From contig CAKULF010000005.1 in assembly GCA_934667125.1 (NCBI GenBank), positions 1-64,000 on the forward strand: a DNA stretch of 64,000 nucleotides, read 5' to 3'. Under the pieces are notes generated by a model, which searched no databases, was not told the origin of the DNA, and was given only the letters and a program-made list of their open reading frames with translations. Source of the DNA: an uncultured Candidatus Melainabacteria bacterium (GTDB lineage: Bacteria > Cyanobacteriota > Vampirovibrionia > Gastranaerophilales > Gastranaerophilaceae). A program made the translations under genes and the position numbers. Below, one piece after another: positions 57,567 through 64,000 of the stretch. Numbering within the stretch: position 1 is the first letter of the stretch; each line of letters opens with the position of its first letter.

Positions 57567-59285
57567 ATGGAAAAATTTGACCTAAAACAACTCACTGAAA
57601 ATAAGCCGTTACTTGTTACAATGATAATAAGTGTCGTTGCTATTTGTCTTGTTTTGGTTATGGGAGTTGCAATGCTAGCAGGAGCAGGAAGCTCAAATGC
57701 TAATAAATCTCAAGATGGTCAAATCAAAAAAGCCGAAAAAGTCATTAAAAACGATCCAATCACATTATTTACAACCGATAATGCAGGTAAAGCCCTTGAA
57801 GTTCAAGCTCTTTTGGCTCGTGAACAAATTAAAGTTACAAAAGTTTCTAACGGTTCAAAAATGGATTTGGTTTTAAAAGAATATACCCAAGACCAAAGAG
57901 ACCAAGCACTTTTAGCCATTGTTAAAAGCGGCTTATTGGATGAACACACAGGATTAGAAATTTTTGATAAAGGCGACTTTACTTCAACAAAAGATGATAA
58001 AAAAATAAGACTGATAAGAGCCATAAACGGGGAATTGGCAAGATTAATCAGAAAAATTCCTCCAATTGAAAACGCTCAAGTTTTTGTTTCAATTCCTGAA
58101 CAAACTTTCTTTGCAACAGACCAAAAACCAATCACAGCAACTGTTCAAATCACTATGCCATCAGGCGAAAGATTGGATAATATGAAAGTTAAAGCAATTT
58201 CTAATCTTTTATTAGGGGCAGTCCACGGACTTGAAAGCGAAAATATTTCAATCACGGATACAAACGGAACCGTTTATAATTCAATCATAGGTGCTTCTGA
58301 CGACGCTATTGCCAAGATTGAGGAAAACGATAAGTATATGCAATCTAAGGTTAATGCTCAATTGGATAAATTAGTTGGAAAAGGAAGCTATATCGCTACT
58401 GTTTCAACGTTTTTAACCCAAGCTCCGGTTGAAAAATCAAGCATATTATATAATCCTGACCAAAAAACAGCGGTTTCAGAACAAAATTTCAAAGAAAATC
58501 TTGGAGATAATCAATCTGATAGCTCATCAACAGGCATAAACCCTGTTAGCGTTTACGTTCCAAGCGGTGTTAAAACAGGGGTTTCAGCAGGCTCATCCAG
58601 CCAAGATAGAAGATATTCAAGAACGGCTTCTGAAACTCAATATGGGGTTTCAAAAACTCAAATCAACGAATATATGGGTGCAGGCATAATTGAAGAAATT
58701 TCAATCGCTGTTTCAATCGAAGAAAACGCTATTCCAACGAATATGAGCTTATACGAATTAAAAACTTTAATTGCAAACGCTGCAAGCCCGAAAGTTAAAC
58801 CCGAAAATGTTTCAATCGCTTTTGTTGAATCAAATAGCTTAGTGCTTGCTCCTGATAAGGAAAACGAGCTTCCCGAAGTTGAAGAATCAGGAAACCCTTG
58901 GTGGGTTGTTGGAGCAATGCTTTTAGTGGGCTTAATTCTTGGTTTGACTCATATTGGCAAAAAAGTTAAAGATGAAGCTAAAAAACAAGAAGAAGAACTT
59001 GAATATTTAAGACAAATCGCAGCTTCGCAAGATGAACAACTTAAAACAATGACTCAACAAACAAGCACATTGCTTGCTCAACAAGAACAAATGAGTCAAA
59101 ATTTCATAGAACAAAAAAATCAATATGCTCTTGCTTTAGAACAAGTTAAAACCGCAGCAGCAGCCGCTCCGCAGCCAAAAAGAGGAGCGTTGGATGATGC
59201 GCTTGATGAATTAGAGAGCGATTTTAATTCGATGGATGAAGATGAAGCAGTTGAAAAAATCAAAAACTGGATAGATAATATTTAA
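57567..59285 (+). CDS. fliF: FliF, flagellar MS-ring protein
   Basis: 572 residues. Membrane helix 1 at 15-40, secretin-like ring-building motifs (PITLFTTDNAGKALEVQALLAREQIK; ELARLIRKIPPIENAQVFVSIPE), membrane helix 2 at about 445-465 (NPWWVVGAMLLVGLILGL), then a cytoplasmic coiled coil and the FliG-binding tail (ALDDALDELESDFNSMDEDEAVEKIKNWI). Forms the membrane ring of the basal body. Confidence 0.95.
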   Translation: MEKFDLKQLTENKPLLVTMIISVVAICLVLVMGVAMLAGAGSSNANKSQDGQIKKAEKVIKNDPITLFTTDNAGKALEVQALLAREQIKVTKVSNGSKMDLVLKEYTQDQRDQALLAIVKSGLLDEHTGLEIFDKGDFTSTKDDKKIRLIRAINGELARLIRKIPPIENAQVFVSIPEQTFFATDQKPITATVQITMPSGERLDNMKVKAISNLLLGAVHGLESENISITDTNGTVYNSIIGASDDAIAKIEENDKYMQSKVNAQLDKLVGKGSYIATVSTFLTQAPVEKSSILYNPDQKTAVSEQNFKENLGDNQSDSSSTGINPVSVYVPSGVKTGVSAGSSSQDRRYSRTASETQYGVSKTQINEYMGAGIIEEISIAVSIEENAIPTNMSLYELKTLIANAASPKVKPENVSIAFVESNSLVLAPDKENELPEVEESGNPWWVVGAMLLVGLILGLTHIGKKVKDEAKKQEEELEYLRQIAASQDEQLKTMTQQTSTLLAQQEQMSQNFIEQKNQYALALEQVKTAAAAAPQPKRGALDDALDELESDFNSMDEDEAVEKIKNWIDNI

Positions 59286-59312
59286 AAACGAACTTTTGGG
59301 GAAAAGTAGAGG

Positions 59313-60269
59313 ATGTCGGAAGAAGAAAACGTTAAAAATTTTAAATATAATGAATTTTCAGCTGACTTAGCGCAACAGGCAAGTCAGGTAATTCCTAATG
59401 ACATCAAAGGCGATGATAGGCAATTTATCGTTAATATTATCTTGCGTTTTTGCAAAATGGCAGGAGAAGCTCTTGCTAACGAAAAAAATTCAAAATTAAA
59501 TGCCCAAGAAGCAAGTATAGTAACCCAATTCATCGGTGAGTGGATTTTCCATAAATCTGTTGATATTATAAGAGCTAACATCAAGTTTGAACAAAGAGAA
59601 GGAATTTTACAAAAAATTGCTTTTACGGTTTTTGAAATTGCAAAAAGAGCAATCGAAAACAAAATGCCTTATGAACAGGTTATTGCTCTTGTTGAAGCGC
59701 ATGTTAAAAAAAGTTTCCATAAAGCAATGGATGACCTTAAGGCTAAAGGGTTGATTGATGAACAACTTGAGCAAAACGCTCTTTCTCAATCTAATATTGA
59801 CGCAATGGCTCATGAACAGGTTGAACAAGAAGTGGCGCAAGATATTGCTTCTATGGATGATTCAAAAATCATCAAACTTGCCTCTTTTGCAATATTAATA
59901 AGGAATTTTCCGCCCGAAAGAATTAAAAATATCTTACAAAAATTTGATAAACCTGAAAGAGATGTTTTGATTAAATATCTGAAAATGCCTGATTTAATGG
60001 AAAAAATGGATACAAGAGCGACTATGAAATGTTTTAGCGAAATTAAAAATACTTTGCCCGAAACTGTTGTAATCAGCTATGACAAAGCACATTCTAAAAT
60101 ATGTAAAATTATTAAAAAATCGCCCAAAGAAAAGATTTTTAATATTATTAAGAATGAAAGACCAATTGTTCAAGATTTTATTTTATCCTGCTATAGCAAA
60201 AAAAGAACAAAAGTCCCTGCCCATGTGGCAAACAGCATATCTAAATATTTAGAAGAAAATATTTCATGA
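59313..60269 (+). CDS. fliG: FliG-family motor switch protein
   Basis: 318 residues, the usual FliG size range. Middle and C-terminal armadillo-like parts are visible: DDSKIIKLASFAILIRNFPPERIKNILQKFDKPERDVLIKYLKMPDLMEKMD and the C-terminal NTLPETVVI..KIIKKSPKEKIFNIIKNERPIVQDFILSCYSKK. The classic EHPQ and charged motor motifs are diverged. It links FliF to FliM and the stator. Its stop overlaps the fliH start (ATGA). Confidence 0.75.
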   Translation: MSEEENVKNFKYNEFSADLAQQASQVIPNDIKGDDRQFIVNIILRFCKMAGEALANEKNSKLNAQEASIVTQFIGEWIFHKSVDIIRANIKFEQREGILQKIAFTVFEIAKRAIENKMPYEQVIALVEAHVKKSFHKAMDDLKAKGLIDEQLEQNALSQSNIDAMAHEQVEQEVAQDIASMDDSKIIKLASFAILIRNFPPERIKNILQKFDKPERDVLIKYLKMPDLMEKMDTRATMKCFSEIKNTLPETVVISYDKAHSKICKIIKKSPKEKIFNIIKNERPIVQDFILSCYSKKRTKVPAHVANSISKYLEENIS

Positions 60270-61069
60270 TAATAAGAAAAAAAAATATAAATAGACCTAA
60301 AAGTTCAACACCAAGCGCTTCAAACGGTAATGTTACAACATCAAAAAACATTATAAAAAAAGAAGAAGCTATTTTGGATGTTGAAAATGTTGAAAATACA
60401 AATAATGCAAAACCCGAAAAAAAAGAAATAGACGCTGTTTCGCTTGAGGAAGATTTTGAAAAAATTGATATAACTTCGATTGATTTTAAAGAAAGAGTTG
60501 AAAGAAGAAGAGGGGATAGAAGAAAAAGCTATCGAAGAATAGACGAAAGATCACTTGTTTCAAGAGCTCAACAAGAAGCCCATAATATCAAGGAATTAGC
60601 CGCAAGAGAGGGGTATCAACAAGGTTTAAACAAAGCGCAAGAAGAAATAGATGAGATTAAAAATTCTTTAGTTGAATTTTTATCTATGAAAGATAGTATG
60701 TATGAGGAATTTTTCCCTCATATTAAGGAGCTTGCGCTGGAAATTGCAAAAAAAATCATTAAACAAGAAGTGACTATGTCTGATGAGATTTTAAAAAATG
60801 TCATAATTTCGGCGCTTGACGAGGTTAATTCCGATACTCAAAAAATCACTTTAAGGGTTAACCCCGAAGATGTTGAATTTGCAACGGTTTCGCTTCCTGA
60901 AATAATTGAAACAAAGTCCGCAGGCGTTAAATTTTCTATAACTGGAGATGAGAGCGTTGACAAGGGAAGTTGTATAATTGTGGCTAATAATGGGGTTATT
61001 GACGCTAATTTCAAAACTCAATTAGCCGTGTTGCAGTCTGCTTTTGGAATTTATAAGGGAGGCTTGTAA
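60266..61069 (+). CDS. fliH: FliH, flagellar export ATPase regulator
   Basis: 267 residues. N-terminal disordered Lys/Asn-rich arm (1-75), a basic helix with repeated Arg (ERRRGDRRKSYRR), coiled coil (100-130, AREGYQQGLNKAQEEIDEIKNSL) and the C-terminal FliH/HrpE domain (KELALEIAKKIIKQEVTMSDEILKNVIISALDEV). It binds FliI, which is not encoded next to it here, and tethers it to the export gate. Four-base overlap with fliG. Confidence 0.85.
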   Translation: MIIRKKNINRPKSSTPSASNGNVTTSKNIIKKEEAILDVENVENTNNAKPEKKEIDAVSLEEDFEKIDITSIDFKERVERRRGDRRKSYRRIDERSLVSRAQQEAHNIKELAAREGYQQGLNKAQEEIDEIKNSLVEFLSMKDSMYEEFFPHIKELALEIAKKIIKQEVTMSDEILKNVIISALDEVNSDTQKITLRVNPEDVEFATVSLPEIIETKSAGVKFSITGDESVDKGSCIIVANNGVIDANFKTQLAVLQSAFGIYKGGL

Positions 61070-61071
61070 AA

Positions 61072-63159
61072 TTGGCTTCACCTAACGCTCCAAATTCAAA
61101 TATATTGTCAGAAATGGCTCTTGCCATATTCGTTATCCTTTTAATCGGGATTTTGTTATTTGAAGTTCCAACTTGGATGATTAATATGTCAATCGGGTTT
61201 AATATCACGCTTGGAATTGTTCTTTTGATGATTTCATTGTATGTAAATAAACCCCTTGAATTGGCTGCGTTTCCATCTATTCTTTTGATTGGGACGGTTT
61301 TTAGGCTGGTTTTATCTATCGCTTCAACTCGTCTGATTTTAGCAAAAGGGGACGCAGGGCAGGTCGTAACCGCCTTTGGGGACTTTGTTTCAGGCGGTAA
61401 TATGATAGTTGGGGTTGTAATTTTCTTAATTATTACAGTCGTCCAATTTATGGTTATTACAAAAGGTGCTGAACGTATTGCCGAAGTTTCCGCCCGTTTC
61501 GCACTTGACGCTATGCCAGGTAAACAAATGACAATCGACGCCGACTTTAACGCAGGTTTGATTTCGCCCGAAGAAGCCGTAAAACGTCGTGAAGATTTAC
61601 AAAGAGAATCAAGCTTATATGGCTCAATGGATGGTGCTATGAAGTTCGTTAAAGGTGATACAATCGCAGGTATCATCATTACTTTAATCAACATCATTGG
61701 CGGTTTGATTATTGCAATTTTAATTAACGGAATGAGCGCAGAAGACGCCGTTAATAAATATACCGTTTTAACAATCGGGGATGGTTTGTGCTCTCAAGTT
61801 CCATCACTTTTAATGTCAATTTCATCAGGTGTCGTTATGTCCCGTGCAACAGGTTCAGGGGTTGCATTGGGTTCAGATTTGGCTATGCAAATCTTATCAA
61901 AACCGACAAGTTTGTTCCTTGCAGCAGGATTTTTATTCTTATGCGCAATCACCTCTCCTTGGACGGGTTTACCTTGGTATCCGTTTATTATATTTATGCT
62001 AATCCTAATCGGGGCGGGCTTATCCGTTCTTGTTAATCAAGATGTTCAACAACAACTTGGTCAATTGGACGCTGTTAAACAAAATATGCAAAACCTTGTT
62101 AACCCTAATAAAATGTATGAAAGATTAGGGGTTGATGTTTTATCTTTACAAGTTGGGGCAGGATTGTTGGTTATAGCTGACCCCGAGCAAGACGGTCAAT
62201 TATTGGCTAAAATTGCTGCTCTTCGTCAAAGAGTAACTGATGATTTGGGTTATATCATCCCAAATATCCGTATTATGGACTCATCCGCTATTGGGGATAA
62301 CGAATATTTAATTTCAATTCGTGGAAACCCTGTTGCAACAGGTTCGGTTTACCCTGGGAAATTAATGGTTATAGCCGACCAATATCAAGCATTGGGCAAA
62401 AAAGTGCCTGATAATGCTATTGCTTCAGTTGAACCGACTTATCAATCTCAAGCATATTGGATTAATCCGCAACATATCGATAAAAACGACAACATTCAAG
62501 CGGTTGACGCTGTGGATGTTATTGTGACGCACTTACAAGAATGCGTTAGAAAATATGTTGACGAGGTTATGACAAAAACAGACGTATTAAAATTGATGGA
62601 ACTTGTTAAATCGCAAGACCCAACGCTTGTTAACGACCTTGTTCCAACGATTATTTCAACATCTGACCTTAGAAAGATTTTTGTTAACTTAATTAGAGAA
62701 AAAGTTTCAATTAAAGATATTATCTTCATTTTTGAAAGACTTTGCGATTATGCAAGATTTTCAAAAGAGCCTGATATCTTGTCTGAACGGCTTCGTGCGG
62801 CTTTAGGACGTCAAATTTGTCTTTCTAACGCTAATAAAGAAAAGGTTTTATATGCTTTAACTTTGTCATCTCAATGGGAAAAAACGCTTGACGACAGCTG
62901 CCAAAGAACGGAACTTGGAACAATGTTCTTGCTTAATCCTATGCAAGTTCAAGAACTTATTGAAACAACCGCAAACACTCTAATGCGTGCGCAAGGGGCT
63001 GTTGGGGTTCAACCTGTTATATTATGTTCGCCAAGAATTAGGCTTCCTTTGTATCAAATGCTAGAGCGCCATATTCCGACTATTGTTGTAATTTCATATT
63101 CTGAATTGATTACAGATATTAGAGTTGAAGCTATTGATACTATTGGAGAAGACTACTAA
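61072..63159 (+). CDS. flhA: FlhA, flagellar export-gate protein (TTG start)
   Basis: 695 residues from a TTG start at 61072, with GGGAGG nine bases before it and no ATG in reach. Eight membrane helices fill residues 15-320 and the FHIPEP-type region reads FPSILLIGTVFRLVLSIASTRLIL; the cytoplasmic half begins around residue 330 and ends SYSELITDIRVEAI. Forms the nonameric export gate. Two bases after fliH; overlaps hydF (convergent) by 20 bases. Confidence 0.94.
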   Translation: MASPNAPNSNILSEMALAIFVILLIGILLFEVPTWMINMSIGFNITLGIVLLMISLYVNKPLELAAFPSILLIGTVFRLVLSIASTRLILAKGDAGQVVTAFGDFVSGGNMIVGVVIFLIITVVQFMVITKGAERIAEVSARFALDAMPGKQMTIDADFNAGLISPEEAVKRREDLQRESSLYGSMDGAMKFVKGDTIAGIIITLINIIGGLIIAILINGMSAEDAVNKYTVLTIGDGLCSQVPSLLMSISSGVVMSRATGSGVALGSDLAMQILSKPTSLFLAAGFLFLCAITSPWTGLPWYPFIIFMLILIGAGLSVLVNQDVQQQLGQLDAVKQNMQNLVNPNKMYERLGVDVLSLQVGAGLLVIADPEQDGQLLAKIAALRQRVTDDLGYIIPNIRIMDSSAIGDNEYLISIRGNPVATGSVYPGKLMVIADQYQALGKKVPDNAIASVEPTYQSQAYWINPQHIDKNDNIQAVDAVDVIVTHLQECVRKYVDEVMTKTDVLKLMELVKSQDPTLVNDLVPTIISTSDLRKIFVNLIREKVSIKDIIFIFERLCDYARFSKEPDILSERLRAALGRQICLSNANKEKVLYALTLSSQWEKTLDDSCQRTELGTMFLLNPMQVQELIETTANTLMRAQGAVGVQPVILCSPRIRLPLYQMLERHIPTIVVISYSELITDIRVEAIDTIGEDY

Positions 63160-64000
63160 TTTCGGGAAAAATTTCAAGACTTCTTTTCAAAATGCCATTC
63201 ATATAGGCAATGGCTATGCCATAATTTACAATTTCAACATTTTTCAGCCTTGCTTTTTCAATCCTAGACTTCATTTCAGCCTCATTTAGCATGCAAGCTC
63301 CGCAATGTATTATTAAAGAATATTTTTCTAAATCATTGGGATAGCCGCCGCCTGAGGAAAAATCGAAAGTTAAATCTTTTTTTGTATAATTTTTTAACCA
63401 ATTTGGAAGCTTAACCGAGCCTATATCGTTACATTGTCTATGATGTGTGCAGGCTTCTGAAATAAGGATTTTATCCCCATCCTTTAATTCATCAATCTTT
63501 TTAGCCCCTTTAACCAGAGTTTTCAAATCGCCCTTATAATTTGCAAAAAGAATTGAAAAAGAAGTTAAAGGAATATTTTTTTCAACAATTTTATCGACCT
63601 CTTTAAACACCTGAGAGTCAGTTATAACAAGCTTTGGCGGATTATTGAGCGATTTTAAAGTTTTTTCAAGCTGCTCTAATTGAGAGCAAATACAAATTGC
63701 TTTATTATCCAAAATTTCTCTAATTGTAAGGGTTTGAGGCAAAATCAACCTGTTTTTCGGGGCAGAATCGTCCTGTGGCATACATAAAAGCACAATATCA
63801 TTTTCCGCTATTTTATTTTCTAAAATATGTTTTTCCTTTTTGCCCTCTTTTTTATACAAAGAAGCAATTTTTTCTTTCAAAAACTCAATATTTTCCTTTG
63901 TTTTAGCACTTACTATAAGCTCATTTTCTTTTATATCAAGGGTTTTAGAAGATAAATCCAATTTATTATAAACAATTAAATATGGAATTTTTTTATTTTT
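63140..64000 (-). CDS. hydF: HydF, [FeFe]-hydrogenase maturation GTPase (partial)
   Basis: Cut by the right edge; 286 codons remain. At the edge the frame reads IPYLIVYNKLDL, the G4 motif (NKxD) of the GTPase domain. The middle part is the dimerisation domain, and the C-terminus carries CTHH (in SEACTHHRQCNDIG) and HCGAC (in LIIHCGACMLNEAEM), the CxH...HCxxC ligands of the [4Fe-4S] cluster. HydF carries the 2Fe precursor made by HydG and HydE. A TTG at 63961 is not the start. Confidence 0.93.
   Translation of the reverse strand, partial: KNKKIPYLIVYNKLDLSSKTLDIKENELIVSAKTKENIEFLKEKIASLYKKEGKKEKHILENKIAENDIVLLCMPQDDSAPKNRLILPQTLTIREILDNKAICICSQLEQLEKTLKSLNNPPKLVITDSQVFKEVDKIVEKNIPLTSFSILFANYKGDLKTLVKGAKKIDELKDGDKILISEACTHHRQCNDIGSVKLPNWLKNYTKKDLTFDFSSGGGYPNDLEKYSLIIHCGACMLNEAEMKSRIEKARLKNVEIVNYGIAIAYMNGILKRSLEIFPEISSLLQ

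Noticed and set aside
63140..63961. Taking the TTG at 63961 as the start of hydF
   Set aside because: The frame continues upstream to the window edge and encodes the NKxD motif of the GTPase domain, so the gene is cut by the edge.
1..64000. CRISPR array, tRNA, rRNA
   Set aside because: No regularly spaced direct repeats and no T-loop or acceptor-stem patterns were found in the intergenic regions I read.

Overview
The window is AT-rich (roughly two thirds A+T or more) chromosomal DNA of a Gram-negative-type, anaerobic, flagellated bacterium. Several features point to the non-photosynthetic sister lineage of Cyanobacteria (Vampirovibrionia/Melainabacteria, most likely Gastranaerophilales-like). 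These are a cyanobacterial-type short SSB without an acidic tail, a protein built from ClpC-like N domains, [FeFe]-hydrogenase maturases (HydG, HydF), a FixC/FixX pair, flagellar genes with FliW/CsrA, and many small Ala/Lys-rich membrane or coiled-coil proteins of no known family. The lineage is inferred from protein character only; no 16S rRNA is present.

Layout. 0-5.5 kb: small unknown proteins, a degenerate receiver/GGDEF-like protein, then a minus-strand set TPR protein - fliW - csrA - TPR protein. 5.5-8.4 kb: a small HTH regulator, a Lys/Glu-rich membrane protein, rpsT and radA. 8.4-9.8 kb: a gene-free repeat island. 9.8-11.4 kb: acpP-fabF (fatty acid synthesis). 11.5-13 kb: two very small genes, three copies of a modular hairpin repeat (one of them inside the RNase P RNA), and rnpB. 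13-19.3 kb: a triple Clp-N-domain protein without ATPase, a CcdA/thioredoxin pair, mnmA, and ssb - DUF1537 kinase - PdxA-like dehydrogenase. 19.4-25 kb: small HAD protein, two paralogous HTH genes, hydG, rpsO, trxB and a zinc alcohol dehydrogenase. 25-26.3 kb: a second repeat island carrying inverted copies of elements found in the first. 26.3-34.7 kb: glycosyltransferase, HTH regulator, nitroreductase, a compact sigma-70 factor, a ~1000-residue GDPD/esterase coiled-coil protein, and an aluminum-resistance-type PLP lyase. 34.7-43 kb: TPR protein, a protein with an internal duplication, FixX and FixC, a putative HExxH protease, YajQ and two radical SAM enzymes. 43-56.3 kb: AI-2E-type exporter, lysA-cdaA, pilT, DUF815 ATPase, pullulanase-type GH13, DUF1015, two large unknown proteins, and a CNT nucleoside transporter. 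56.5-63.2 kb: a flagellar operon (lytic transglycosylase, fliE, fliF, fliG, fliH, flhA) behind a sigma-28-like promoter. The right edge cuts hydF.

Functionally the window joins motility and its post-transcriptional control (CsrA/FliW, flagellar basal body and export genes, PilT), anaerobic redox metabolism (HydG/HydF, FixCX, TrxB), envelope work and housekeeping. The most unusual content is non-coding. One is a six-copy modular element: GGTACGGYTT box, a hairpin capped by an invariant TCATC loop with non-conserved but complementary arms, a CACACC-N-TGCC-type linker and a second hairpin. It has entered the P3 region of RNase P RNA and abuts rpsO. The other is a ~131-bp two-copy element with terminal inverted repeats that looks like a structured RNA or a MITE. 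Several genes (radA, the Clp-N protein, fixC, HTH genes, the glycosyltransferase) have a -10 box placed so that transcription would start at or within a few bases of the start codon, suggesting leaderless mRNAs. No transposase, CRISPR array, tRNA or rRNA gene was seen.
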